Source: an uncultured Haemophilus sp.
GTDB lineage: Bacteria > Pseudomonadota > Gammaproteobacteria > Enterobacterales > Pasteurellaceae
Reading direction: 5' to 3'
DNA length: 7,875 nt
NCBI GenBank assembly: GCA_959600045.1
Contig: CAUGKJ010000036.1
Coordinates: 1 to 7,875 of the forward strand
The position numbers and the translations under genes are program-made. Shown piece after piece: positions 1-7,746 of the stretch (position 1 is its first letter; each line of letters opens with the position of its first letter). Under the pieces are notes generated by a model. It made no database searches and was not told the origin of the DNA. It saw only the letters and a program-made list of their open reading frames with translations.

Positions 1-811
1 TGAGAAAAATGCTGATCTTTTATTATTGGATCAACTCAAAGTAGAAAACCAACGTCTTCGTTTACTGCTTAATTCGCCTTTACGGACCGATGAATACAAA
101 AAAATTGCTGAAGTGCTTACTGCTGAAACTGATGTTTATCGTCAGCAAGTGGTGATTAATCAAGGGGAACGTGATGGTGCGTATGTTGGTCAGCCTGTGA
201 TTGATGAAAAAGGAATGATTGGTCAGATTATATCTGTCGGTGAGAACACCAGCCGAGTCTTGCTTTTAACGGATGTAACCCATTCTATCCCAGTGCAAGT
301 TTTACGTAATGATGTACGCGTGATCGCGAGTGGTACAGGACACTCTGATGAACTTACCTTAGATAATGTGCCTCGTTCCGTGGATATTGAAAAAGGCGAT
401 TTATTGGTGACTTCCGGTTTAGGCGGTCGCTTTGTAGAAGGCTATCCGGTGGCAGTCGTACAAAGTGTGTCTCGCGATGGTTCTAATTATTTTGCAACAG
501 TGAAAGCGAAACCTTTAGCTGAATTAGATCGTTTACGTTATTTACTTTTACTCTGGCCGAGCAATCTTGATATGTCGAAAGTGAAATCCATGTCACCAGA
601 AGAAGTGCGTCGTTTAGTACAGCAACGTTTAGAAAGCCAAGCCCATGAAGCGACACATTCTGTGAGTAAAACCAAGATTACGGATGACCAAGCGGATAGC
701 ACTCAACCGCATACAGGAAAAGAAATCTTGGATCCTGAAATTCCAACCACAATGCCTCAACAAGAGGAACCGGTTTCTCCAGATCAACAAGAACATAGGG
801 ATGAAGACTAA
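1..811 (+). CDS. mreC: Rod shape-determining protein MreC, 3' part (5' end outside window)
   Basis: The open frame runs in from the left edge (first full codon at base 2) and gives 269 codons to the TAA at 809-811. MreC is a bitopic inner-membrane protein that links MreB filaments to the periplasmic cell-wall elongation machinery (MreD, RodA, PBP2). The N-terminal cytoplasmic and membrane segment is missing. What remains starts in the periplasmic coiled coil (around VENQRLRLLL), followed by the paired beta-barrel domains. Their hallmarks include NQGERDGAYVGQPVIDEKG and the conserved GDLLVTSGLGGRFVEGYPV. The last ~65 residues are a polar, Q/E/P-rich tail that looks disordered. The internal TTG at 26 is not the real start, because the frame is open upstream of it. 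The gene overlaps mreD by one base (TAATG), which points to a mreBCD operon; mreB should lie to the left. Confidence 0.95.
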   Translation, partial: EKNADLLLLDQLKVENQRLRLLLNSPLRTDEYKKIAEVLTAETDVYRQQVVINQGERDGAYVGQPVIDEKGMIGQIISVGENTSRVLLLTDVTHSIPVQVLRNDVRVIASGTGHSDELTLDNVPRSVDIEKGDLLVTSGLGGRFVEGYPVAVVQSVSRDGSNYFATVKAKPLAELDRLRYLLLLWPSNLDMSKVKSMSPEEVRRLVQQRLESQAHEATHSVSKTKITDDQADSTQPHTGKEILDPEIPTTMPQQEEPVSPDQQEHRDED

Positions 812-1299
812 TGCAAGGGCGTTTTATTTTTCAATGGGCGACCATTTTATGCTTCTTTGTTGTAGCATTAGTGATGGAGTTAGCACCATGGCCAGCAGGC
901 TTTCAAGCCTTTAAACCTTCTTGGTTGATTTTAGTCTTGCTTTACTGGACTCTTGCTTTACCTGATAGAGTAAGCATTGGTTGGGCGTTTTTACTCGGGG
1001 TTTTATGGGATATTGTGCTAGGCTCTATTCTAGGCGTGCATGGATTAGTGCTTTCTGTCGCCTTCTATTTTGTTTCCAAATATTACTTAATGTTGCGCAA
1101 TCTTTCCCTTTGGTTTCAAAGTTTATTGGTCCTTCTTTTCGTTTTTGCCATTCGAGTGGCTATTTTCTTGGTTGAATTCTCTTTACATGGGGCATTTTTG
1201 AACTGGCAGGAAATCTTTGGCGCCATCGCATCAGGCGTGTTATGGCCGTGGGTATTCTTATTGATGCGCACTGCACGCCGACGAGTCGGATTGCATTAA
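811..1299 (+). CDS. mreD: Rod shape-determining protein MreD
   Basis: This 162-residue protein is almost entirely hydrophobic, with about five membrane-spanning segments. It starts MQGRFIFQWATIL and ends in a short basic tail, RTARRRVGLH. Its length equals that of E. coli MreD as I recall it. MreD is an integral inner-membrane partner of MreC in the elongasome that keeps the cell rod-shaped. The ATG at 811 overlaps the mreC stop in a TAATG junction, so translation is probably coupled. The conserved core includes LLYWTLALPDRVSIGWAF and the LGVLWDIVLGSILG stretch typical of the family. A strong terminator follows directly after the stop, so mreD appears to end the transcription unit. Confidence 0.96.
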   Translation: MQGRFIFQWATILCFFVVALVMELAPWPAGFQAFKPSWLILVLLYWTLALPDRVSIGWAFLLGVLWDIVLGSILGVHGLVLSVAFYFVSKYYLMLRNLSLWFQSLLVLLFVFAIRVAIFLVEFSLHGAFLNWQEIFGAIASGVLWPWVFLLMRTARRRVGLH

Positions 1300-1306
1300 T
1301 CATAAA

Positions 1307-1336
1307 AAAAGCTGATGAAGATATTCATCAGCTTTT
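1307..1336. terminator. Bidirectional intrinsic terminator between mreD and rhlB
   Basis: There is a perfect 13-bp stem (AAAAGCTGATGAA, 1307-1319, with TTCATCAGCTTTT, 1324-1336) and a 4-base loop. On the + strand it is followed by CTTTTT. On the minus strand the stem runs into a T tract from the A run at 1304-1310. It begins about 8 bases after the mreD stop and just after the rhlB stop at 1341, so it can serve both converging genes. Confidence 0.93.
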
Positions 1337-1340
1337 CTTT

Positions 1341-2561
1341 TTAGTTTTTACGACGATAGTTTGTTTTTCTTGTCGTAGTATTTCTCGTTTGAGGCGTAGG
1401 ATTGCGTTTTAAACGATAAGGTTTTGGAATATCAGTAATCAATGAATTCGGGTCATATTGACTGACGGGAATAGAATGCCCAATGTATTCTTCAATTGCC
1501 GGTAAATTCATCGCATATTCTTCACAAGCAAAGCTGATAGATACACCACTTTCACCCGCTCGACCAGTACGGCCAATACGGTGAACGTAATCTTCTCGAT
1601 CATCAGGTAAATCAAAGTTAAAGACGTGTGTCACATCTGGAATATGTAACCCACGTGCGGCAACATCGGTTGCGACGAGAATATCGAGTTCCCCATCGGT
1701 AAATTGTTTGAGCAATGAAAGACGTTTTTTCTGTGCTACATCACCCGTGAGCAATCCCACTCGATGACCATCTGCGGCTAAATAGCCCCAAATTTCTTCA
1801 CATTTATGTTTAGTATTCGCAAAAACAATGCAACGCTCTGGCCATTCCTCTTCCATTAACGTGAGCAAGAGAGGAATTTTGTCTTCATTTGACGGATAGA
1901 ACAGTTCCTCTTTAATTCGATGCCCCGTTTTTTGTTCTGGTTCAATTTCAATGTATTCTGGGGAATTCATATCTTCAAAGGCAAGTTCTCGTACTTTGTA
2001 AGAGAGCGTTGCAGAAAAGAGCATGGTGAGTCGTTCTTGCGGAGAAGGACATTTACGTAATAAATAACGAATATCACGAATGAAACCTAAATCAAACATA
2101 CGATCCGCTTCGTCCAATACTACGACTTGGATATCATCTAAACGGATAATCCCTTGTTTCACGTAGTCAATTACACGACCAGTGGTACCAATTAAAATAT
2201 CCACACCGGCTTCAATCGCTTTAAGTTGTTTATCATAGCCATCACCACCATAAGCCAGTGCGGTTCGTAATCCACTTGTTTTTGCTAATAATTCTGCATC
2301 ATGATTAATTTGTACAGCCAGTTCACGGGTTGGAGCAAGAATTAATGCGCGAGGTTGATTGGTAGCAAAATCAGGTTGATGCGTTAATAAATGATGAAAT
2401 GTTGCCGTTAAAAATGCCATTGTTTTACCAGTGCCGGTTTGCGCTTGGCCAGCAACATCTTTTCCTTGTAAGGTAATAGGTAACGATAACGCTTGAATAG
2501 GGGTGCAATATTCAAATCCCTTGTCTTGTAGGGCTTTTGGTACGATATGGAAGATCAGCAA
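1341..2561 (-). CDS. rhlB: ATP-dependent RNA helicase RhlB, apparently frameshifted near the N terminus
   Basis: RhlB is a DEAD-box RNA helicase; in enterobacteria it is a component of the RNA degradosome, where it unwinds structured RNA for RNase E and PNPase. In the frame from the TTG at 2561 (406 residues) every catalytic motif is present: Q motif GFEYCTPIQ, Walker A AQTGTGKT (40-47), PTRE (77-80), TTGR, DEAD (150-153), SAT (183-185), and motif [10 protein letters not shown] (327-334). Similarity to E. coli RhlB is high, including [20 protein letters not shown] and [16 protein letters not shown] stretches, which separates it from SrmB, RhlE and DeaD. The C-terminal tail is basic. The start is the odd part: the family-like N terminus [15 protein letters not shown] lies upstream in another frame, starting at ATG 2592, and is cut off by an apparent deletion. 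The product from TTG would lack the aromatic residue normally found upstream of the Q motif. A sequencing error, or a real mutation with a weak TTG rescue start, are both possible. Confidence 0.9.
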   Translation of the reverse strand: MLIFHIVPKALQDKGFEYCTPIQALSLPITLQGKDVAGQAQTGTGKTMAFLTATFHHLLTHQPDFATNQPRALILAPTRELAVQINHDAELLAKTSGLRTALAYGGDGYDKQLKAIEAGVDILIGTTGRVIDYVKQGIIRLDDIQVVVLDEADRMFDLGFIRDIRYLLRKCPSPQERLTMLFSATLSYKVRELAFEDMNSPEYIEIEPEQKTGHRIKEELFYPSNEDKIPLLLTLMEEEWPERCIVFANTKHKCEEIWGYLAADGHRVGLLTGDVAQKKRLSLLKQFTDGELDILVATDVAARGLHIPDVTHVFNFDLPDDREDYVHRIGRTGRAGESGVSISFACEEYAMNLPAIEEYIGHSIPVSQYDPNSLITDIPKPYRLKRNPTPQTRNTTTRKTNYRRKN

Positions 2562-2592
2562 ACCGCTGCTGACTTAAATAATTTTCTTGCAT
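2512..2592 (-). pseudogene. rhlB: Out-of-frame 5' end of rhlB (26-residue reading frame)
   Basis: From ATG at 2592 the frame reads [15 protein letters not shown], which matches the expected RhlB N terminus (E. coli has MSKTHLTEQKFSDFALHP at the same place). It then becomes unrelated sequence ([11 protein letters not shown]) and stops at TGA 2514-2512. The correct frame resumes as [11 protein letters not shown]. By alignment with E. coli RhlB, three residues (roughly LHP) should lie between ADLP and IVPKAL, but only one nucleotide is there. That implies a net loss of 8 nt. This fragment is best read together with the downstream frame as one broken or mis-sequenced gene. Confidence 0.75.
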
Positions 2593-2682
2593 AATAAATA
2601 ACAGGTTCTCAGAAATAAATGGGGCTAAGGATACCACGAAGTCGGAAAAATATCCTTAAAAATAAAATGCTTATTAATAGGT
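2593..2682 (-). other. rhlB leader / intergenic region
   Basis: This is 90 bases of AT-rich sequence between the GNAT gene stop and the rhlB ATG. It contains a 7-bp inverted repeat (AAGGATA at 2627-2633 against TATCCTT at 2651-2657, 17-base spacer) with no T tract after it. I see no convincing -35/-10 pair, no terminator, and only a poor Shine-Dalgarno sequence before ATG 2592. rhlB could be read through from the coaE unit or have its own weak promoter here. Confidence 0.4.
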
Positions 2683-2960
2683 TTAAGCTTGGGATTGAGA
2701 AGATTGGGGTCGTTCCCATTTTCTTGCAATATAGCTACAAGTTGGGTGTAATGTCAGCTTTTTAGCCTGGATAAAATGAATTAAGGCTTGATAGAGTTTG
2801 TCTGCCACACCTTGTCCACGAAGAGAATCATCAACAAACGTGTGATTAGCATTAATGGTATCGGGTGTTTCATAAAAATAGGTGAGTTTCGCGATTTTCT
2901 TGCCTTGCTCATCGAGTAAGAAAAACTCACCCTGTTTACCATTATCGTGATGCTGAAGAC

Positions 2961-2964
<4 letters not shown>
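2683..2964 (-). CDS. Small GCN5-related N-acetyltransferase (YjdJ/Acetyltransf_CG-like)
   Basis: This is a 93-residue protein from the ATG at 2964. It matches the compact GNAT family of about 90-100 residues (Pfam Acetyltransf_CG type) by the acetyl-CoA-binding motif [16 protein letters not shown] (49-64). It also has the typical later [11 protein letters not shown] (75-85) with its conserved Cys and Tyr. The N-terminal half is a beta-rich stretch ([19 protein letters not shown]) as in that family. Such proteins transfer an acetyl group from acetyl-CoA, but the acceptor of this family is largely unknown, so no substrate is proposed. The start at 2964 is preferred over the in-frame ATG at 2976 because its ATGA overlaps the yacG TGA by four bases, a classic coupling junction. 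The placement after coaE, a CoA synthesis gene, is suggestive but not evidence of function. Confidence 0.85.
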
Positions 2965-3833
<869 letters not shown>

Positions 3834-3868
3834 ACATAATATTTTTCAATGTTGCCAATATATTACAT

Positions 3869-4546
3869 TTATAGGGTTATTGCACTGGTGATGATTAAGG
3901 ATAAGCAAAGAAAGGGCGCGAAAGGTAAAACGGGCCTACGAGAAATCCAATAAGCCATTATGCCTAATAGACAAGCAATGAATAAGAAAAGTGGTAAGTG
4001 CGCGATGGTGAGATAAGCGCCGATTCCTAAAGCGAGCCAATAATCGCCACGGCCTAACGCTTCCTTCTTATAAAACCATTTAGACAAATGGTAGATGATA
4101 TAAAAAACACCGAAAAAACTAACCGCACTTTCTAAACTTTGAGAAATCGTCAGAATTGAAAACTCTTGATGTGCACCGAATAGCCCCAGGAAAAATAAAA
4201 ACAGGCAAGGTGTAGGTGAAATCAGTTGATAGTGCCAGTCTAGCCAACTGATAACAAAGATGAGACTAAGCGTAATCGCGAGCCATAAAGTAAATAATTC
4301 ATCCTGAAGAAAATAATAGAGTGCAGCAAAACAGAGTCCAAACCCTAAAAAATAAAGGAAAATATGACCGCACTTTTGAGATTGAATCGCTGCTTTTTTG
4401 CTATGGAAAATGGGTCTGTTTTCAGGGTAAAGTTCGATATAGTTCTGATAAATTTCTTGTTGGAGATTAGGAATAAAACGATCGATATAAAGCCAAGCAA
4501 AGATGCCCGCTAAACTACCCAATAAGAAAAAGGCGAATGTCATCAT
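3869..4546 (-). CDS. pilD: Type IV prepilin peptidase PilD
   Basis: PilD is an inner-membrane aspartic protease that cuts the leader after the Gly of prepilins such as PilA; most family members also N-methylate the new first residue. The 225-residue protein has about seven or eight hydrophobic segments. The two catalytic aspartates are visible: D103 in SWLDWHYQLIS and D168 in the GRGD motif (165-168). The family's C-terminal PFAPFL is at 208-213. The cytoplasmic loop (about residues 25-60) lacks the CxxC...CxxC zinc tetrad of E. coli- and Pseudomonas-type enzymes and holds a single cysteine, C59. From memory, H. influenzae PilD also lacks it, so this may be a lineage trait. The start ATG at 4546 overlaps the pilC stop in an ATGA junction; a second ATG at 4543 is nearly as plausible. 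Confidence 0.93.
   Translation of the reverse strand: MMTFAFFLLGSLAGIFAWLYIDRFIPNLQQEIYQNYIELYPENRPIFHSKKAAIQSQKCGHIFLYFLGFGLCFAALYYFLQDELFTLWLAITLSLIFVISWLDWHYQLISPTPCLFLFFLGLFGAHQEFSILTISQSLESAVSFFGVFYIIYHLSKWFYKKEALGRGDYWLALGIGAYLTIAHLPLFLFIACLLGIMAYWISRRPVLPFAPFLCLSLIITSAITL
4122..4130 (-). repeat. DNA uptake sequence core AAGTGCGGT
   Basis: Perfect core within pilD, followed on the minus strand by TAGTTTTTT, a good match to the extended consensus. It encodes part of LESAV. Confidence 0.85.
4367..4375 (-). repeat. DNA uptake sequence core AAGTGCGGT
   Basis: Perfect core within pilD, followed by CATATTTT. It encodes KCG, including C59, the only cysteine of the PilD cytoplasmic loop. Confidence 0.85.
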
Positions 4547-5766
4547 TGGATTACCGAACCCATATTAAAAATTGGCAGATACATACCCATCATAATAATA
4601 CCAATTAAACTACCAATAATGAGCATCATTAAAGGCTCTAAAAGTTGGGAAAGTAAATCAATTTGATGATTGAGCTTTTCTTGATAGTTATCAGCAATAT
4701 GGCGCAACATCAACGCAAGTTTTCCACTTTTCTCTCCAATTTGTAGCATTTGCTGCGCTTCCATTGGGAAAAGATGGCTACTAACGCTTTCTGAAAATGG
4801 ATAACCTTGAGAAACCCACTGTAAAATTGACCGCACTTCTTGTTGCAGCAGAATATCGCCTTTTAAGGTATGTTGTGTTTGCCAGGTTTGTTGTTTGGGT
4901 AGGAAGCTATTTAAGGCTGGTGTTAATGCCACTCCTGATTGAAGCATTAATTGCAGGTTATGGCTAAAACTGATTAAACGAGAAAGGCAAATGATATTGC
5001 CCCAAATTGGCATGCGACTAATCAGCGCATTCTTTTTTTGATTCAGCCAAAGAGAATGTTTTAATGCCATCTTTAGCATAAAAAGAGCGAAAATGCAGAC
5101 AATCATCAAGTCGATAAAATGATGTTGTAGGAATTGAGACATGGCTAATAACACAGCAGTTAATGTAGGCAGTTCAGCGGAGTTTTCGCCATACATTTCA
5201 GCAAATTGTGGTACAACGAAGAGTAATAAAATCAACGTAAGTGAAAGCGAAATACCTAATACCATGGCGGGATAAAGCATAATTTTTTGTAATTTTCGTT
5301 GAAGTGTTAATGATTGCGTTCGACGTTCTGCAATTTTAGTGCATACCTCCGCCAGTTTTCCGGTCATTTCTCCCACTTGAATAAGTTGAATTTCTTGAAA
5401 ATTTAAATACTTTCCTTGTATTTCCAAGCTTTGTGAAAACGGAAGACCACTTTCAATTAACTCAATTAAGGCGCCAAGCCACTGATGCAATCCCAATTGC
5501 GTGCAGTTATCTTGCAAAATGTGCAATGCATTTTTTAATGGAATGGCGGAACTGAGTAATGTAGCCAGTTGATTCAATAAAGCACTAATTTCTGCATTTT
5601 TCGGTTTCTGATTAAGCTGCCAATCTTGTTGCAAGCGAATGTGGCTAAAACCTTTTGCAATTAACAGAAATTGTGCGGCTTGTTTAGATTGGGCAACCAG
5701 ACTGCCTTTTTGCCATTGTTGTCGCTGATCATAGGCTTGAAAATAAAAGAGTTTTTGCTTTGACAT
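4543..5766 (-). CDS. pilC: Type IV pilus inner-membrane platform protein PilC
   Basis: PilC (GspF/PilC family) is the inner-membrane base on which the PilB ATPase acts to extrude pilin into the growing fibre. The 407-residue protein shows the internal duplication of the family: two cytoplasmic T2SSF domains (about 60-185 and 265-395), each with the signature helix-turn VGEMTGKL (131-138) and IGEKSGKL (343-350). Three membrane segments are seen, near 165-187, 217-233 and 378-400. The N-terminal stretch (about 1-50) is the usual short leading domain. It starts 8 bases after the pilB stop and overlaps pilD by 4 bases. An extended uptake sequence lies within it at 4830-4838. The homologue in E. 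coli is HofC. Confidence 0.95.
   Translation of the reverse strand: MSKQKLFYFQAYDQRQQWQKGSLVAQSKQAAQFLLIAKGFSHIRLQQDWQLNQKPKNAEISALLNQLATLLSSAIPLKNALHILQDNCTQLGLHQWLGALIELIESGLPFSQSLEIQGKYLNFQEIQLIQVGEMTGKLAEVCTKIAERRTQSLTLQRKLQKIMLYPAMVLGISLSLTLILLLFVVPQFAEMYGENSAELPTLTAVLLAMSQFLQHHFIDLMIVCIFALFMLKMALKHSLWLNQKKNALISRMPIWGNIICLSRLISFSHNLQLMLQSGVALTPALNSFLPKQQTWQTQHTLKGDILLQQEVRSILQWVSQGYPFSESVSSHLFPMEAQQMLQIGEKSGKLALMLRHIADNYQEKLNHQIDLLSQLLEPLMMLIIGSLIGIIMMGMYLPIFNMGSVIQ
4830..4838 (-). repeat. Extended DNA uptake sequence in pilC
   Basis: Perfect core followed by CAATTTT, the full-length Haemophilus consensus pattern. It encodes EVRSIL of PilC. Confidence 0.88.
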
Positions 5767-5774
5767 AGTGATAC

Positions 5775-7154
5775 CTATTTTTTACCTAACACGCGTTGAA
5801 TTTCGGCGAGATCGGTGATGCGCTCTTTCACTTTTTCTAATGCACTTTGATAAATTGATTCAAAATCAGTTTGGTAACGGTTGTTTTCGCATTGTAAAAA
5901 TTGATATACCCCAATACGACCTTGATACCCCTGATGGCAATCGCAAGAATCACTAAAATGTTGGCCGCACTTTAAGCAACGTTTGCGTACCAATCGTTGT
6001 GCGATAACTAATAAGAGACTGTTTTCAATTTCATGAGATTGAATGCCTAATTGTTGTAAGCGTGAAATGGCTGAGATCGCATCGTTGGTATGTAAGGTAG
6101 AAAGCACTAAATGGCCGGTTTGAGCAGCTCTTAATGCCATCAATGCACTTTCTTCATCTCGAATTTCACCAAGCATAATAATGTCGGGATCCTGCCGTAA
6201 AAATGTACGAAGTAATCGGCTAAAATCTAAACCGATTTGCGGATTCACTTGAGTTTGAATGATGCCTTCTAATTCAATTTCAACGGGATCTTCTGCCGTC
6301 ATAATATGTTTATCTGGCGTATTGAGCCATTGAAGTGCGGTATAAAGCGAGATACTTTTTCCGCTTCCCGTTGGTCCAGTCACAAGAATTAAACCTTGCG
6401 GTTGGCTGAGGGCATGTTGAAATTGGATTTGTTGGTTTTGTGTCATGCCAAGTTCAGAAAAACTTAACTGAACAGGTTTATTTTGTTGTAATCGTAATAC
6501 CGCTTTTTCTCCCCAATGCGTGGGCAAGGTAGAAAGGCGGAAATCTAAAATATCGGAGAATGTCGTTTTGAATTGAAAGCGGCCATCTTGTGGTAGCCGA
6601 GTTTCACTGATATCCAGTTTGGCTAAGAGTTTTAAACGAGAAATTACACGATTGGCGAGCGATTTACTGATTACCGGTTGTGGTTGGAGTACACCATCAA
6701 TACGTAAACGAATTAAGAGCCCATTTGGCTGAGTTTCTAAATGAATATCGGAGGCATTTTTTTGCAGGGCTGTTTCAAAAATACTGTTTAATAATTGAAC
6801 AACGGGTTCATCTTCATTAGATAAATTAGCCGTGCTTTCGTCTTCTGAATGATGATAAAACGTCGTTTGCTCTTCTATTTGATTGGCTTTAGGGGCAAGG
6901 GATTGTAAAAGTTGCTTGAGTTGAGTCGTTTCAAATAAAATCGGTTCAACTAATTTTCCACTTAAAAAAGCAAAGGTTTCACAAGCCGCAAGATTATTCA
7001 GCGAATCCACCGCAAGCCATAAATGGTGTTCGTCTTCTTTAAGAGGGAGCGCAAAGTAACGCAGCAGCAATGATTGTTGCTGTTGGTTTTGTTGCCAATA
7101 TTGTGGCGAGATATGATAAATCTCGCCATTTTTTGCGATTGCTTGATAAGCCAT
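5775..7154 (-). CDS. pilB: Type IV pilus assembly ATPase PilB
   Basis: PilB is the cytoplasmic hexameric ATPase that powers pilus extension. The 459-residue protein carries all GspE/PilB hallmarks: Walker A GPTGSGKS (260-267), Asp box TAEDPVE (286-292), Walker B DIIMLGEIRD (324-333), His box LSTLHTND (351-358), and a C-terminal zinc-binding Cys set at C393, C396, C404 and C406. The N2 domain holds ASDIHLE (134-140) and RIDGVLQ. The N-terminal domain is short compared with PilB of Pseudomonas, as is usual for Haemophilus and the enteric HofB. A zinc knuckle and EIRD, rather than the PilT AIRNLIRE-type motif, argue for extension rather than retraction ATPase. The ATG at 7154 follows the pilA stop by 6 bases with a weak Shine-Dalgarno, suggesting coupled translation. 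No PilT gene is in the window. Confidence 0.96.
   Translation of the reverse strand: MAYQAIAKNGEIYHISPQYWQQNQQQQSLLLRYFALPLKEDEHHLWLAVDSLNNLAACETFAFLSGKLVEPILFETTQLKQLLQSLAPKANQIEEQTTFYHHSEDESTANLSNEDEPVVQLLNSIFETALQKNASDIHLETQPNGLLIRLRIDGVLQPQPVISKSLANRVISRLKLLAKLDISETRLPQDGRFQFKTTFSDILDFRLSTLPTHWGEKAVLRLQQNKPVQLSFSELGMTQNQQIQFQHALSQPQGLILVTGPTGSGKSISLYTALQWLNTPDKHIMTAEDPVEIELEGIIQTQVNPQIGLDFSRLLRTFLRQDPDIIMLGEIRDEESALMALRAAQTGHLVLSTLHTNDAISAISRLQQLGIQSHEIENSLLLVIAQRLVRKRCLKCGQHFSDSCDCHQGYQGRIGVYQFLQCENNRYQTDFESIYQSALEKVKERITDLAEIQRVLGKK
6333..6341 (+). repeat. DNA uptake sequence core AAGTGCGGT
   Basis: Perfect core within pilB, just after the Walker A codons in the gene's own direction (encodes TAL of YTALQ). 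The flanks fit the long consensus poorly. Confidence 0.78.
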
Positions 7155-7160
7155 GTTTCG

Positions 7161-7604
7161 CTATTTAGCAGAAGAACAGAAGCCTGCAGGGAATAAATCA
7201 GCATTACTTGGGCAAGCAGTTGTCCAGGTAACACCTGATGAGGTTGAGCCTGTCGCCGTTAAAGAATAACTGATCCCATCCAATGCACCATTTCCTGTCA
7301 CCGTAATCACACCTGATTTCGTGGTGATGGATTTGACATAGCCTTTTGCGGTAGTGATATCTGCTGCAATGCCATTTGAGCCACCTGAACAGTTTGTTGG
7401 GGCATTGGTGCTATAGATACATAGTTCCACATCAGATTTATAAGGTGCAGAAGCTTGTAACAATTCGGAGATAGCTGCTTTTTTGGTATAATTTTGATAA
7501 GACGGAATGGCGATCGTCGCGAGAATAGCAATAATCGCAATCACGATCATCAATTCAATTAACGTAAAACCTTTATGTAAAGGTTTAGAAAAAGTGAGTT
7601 TCAT
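7161..7604 (-). CDS. pilA: Type IV major pilin PilA
   Basis: This is a 147-residue prepilin. The class III signal is [12 protein letters not shown], cut after G12, giving a mature N terminus [12 protein letters not shown] with Phe+1 and Glu+5, the residues recognised by PilD and needed for assembly. The hydrophobic helix continues to about residue 33, with IAIPSYQNY after it. Four cysteines (C62, C72, C131, C143) probably form two disulfides, the last closing the D-region loop. The match to H. influenzae PilA (including [20 protein letters not shown] and the [16 protein letters not shown] region) is strong. The ATG at 7604 is chosen over an upstream in-frame start at 7658. It gives a standard 12-residue leader and has AAGGAA (7615-7620) about 11 bases before it. 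Role: pilus fibre for twitching, adhesion and DNA uptake. pilA heads the pilABCD operon, preceded by a CRP-S site. Confidence 0.97.
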   Translation of the reverse strand: MKLTFSKPLHKGFTLIELMIVIAIIAILATIAIPSYQNYTKKAAISELLQASAPYKSDVELCIYSTNAPTNCSGGSNGIAADITTAKGYVKSITTKSGVITVTGNGALDGISYSLTATGSTSSGVTWTTACPSNADLFPAGFCSSAK

Positions 7605-7614
7605 TAAATTAAAT

Positions 7615-7620
7615 TTCCTT
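7615..7620 (-). promoter_or_regulatory. Ribosome binding site of pilA
   Basis: AAGGAA lies about 11 bases before the ATG at 7604, on the minus strand. It decides the start: the alternative upstream ATG at 7658 has no comparable site and would place the prepilin leader out of register. Confidence 0.75.
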
Positions 7621-7658
7621 TTGGTTGAATAAAAAAATGCCAGGATTGGCTGCAACAT

Positions 7659-7664
7659 TGTGTA
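7659..7664 (-). promoter_or_regulatory. Candidate -10 of the pilA promoter
   Basis: TACACA (inside TTTTACACAATG, minus strand) would put the transcription start near 7652. That is about 58-60 bases downstream of the CRP-S centre at 7710.5, the spacing expected for a class I CRP promoter. The match to TATAAT is weak, and no clear -35 is seen, as is common for activator-dependent promoters. Confidence 0.35.
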
Positions 7665-7689
7665 AAAGGGAAAAATGAAAGTGAAACTG

Positions 7690-7698
7690 ACCGCACTT
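7690..7698 (-). repeat. DNA uptake sequence core AAGTGCGGT in the pilA promoter
   Basis: Perfect core followed by CAGTTTC. It lies only one base from the CRP-S palindrome and inside the likely pilA promoter, the only intergenic copy in the window. Confidence 0.85.
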
Positions 7699-7699
7699 C

Positions 7700-7721
7700 T
7701 TTTGCGATCTCGATCGCAAAA
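7700..7721. promoter_or_regulatory. CRP-S (competence regulatory element) upstream of pilA
   Basis: This is a 22-bp palindrome with half sites TTTTGCGATC and GATCGCAAAA around a 2-base centre. The half-site core is TGCGA rather than the TGTGA of ordinary CRP sites. In Haemophilus this marks CRP-S sites that need both CRP-cAMP and Sxy (TfoX) and drive competence genes including the pil operon. It lies about 100 bases upstream of the pilA ATG and about 26 bases upstream of the divergent ampD ATG, so it could also touch ampD expression. Confidence 0.88.
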
Positions 7722-7746
7722 ATAAAATTTAATCGCAGAAAAACAG

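Noticed and set aside
684..1175. Open frames at 684-914 and 981-1175 on the + strand
   Set aside because: They lie inside mreC/mreD in another frame, have no recognisable domain and no supporting ribosome binding site.
2512..2530. Possible programmed +1 frameshift (ATT TGA after AAGGG, like the prfB site) in the rhlB 5' fragment
   Set aside because: A shift at that stop would keep [11 protein letters not shown] in the protein in place of the conserved [11 protein letters not shown], so it would not restore RhlB. The SD-like AAGGG appears coincidental.
2627..2657. Inverted repeat AAGGATA/TATCCTT upstream of rhlB as a terminator or operator
   Set aside because: A 7-bp stem with a 17-base loop and no T tract is too weak to call.
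5964..5972. Seventh uptake sequence in pilB
   Set aside because: One mismatch (AAGTGCGGC); not counted as a perfect copy, though it may still be bound weakly. Similar one-mismatch copies in rhlB and coaE were also left out.
7605..7658. Upstream in-frame ATG at 7658 extending PilA by 18 residues
   Set aside because: It gives a 30-residue leader with no match to known PilA, has no good ribosome binding site, and would overlap the likely promoter start region.
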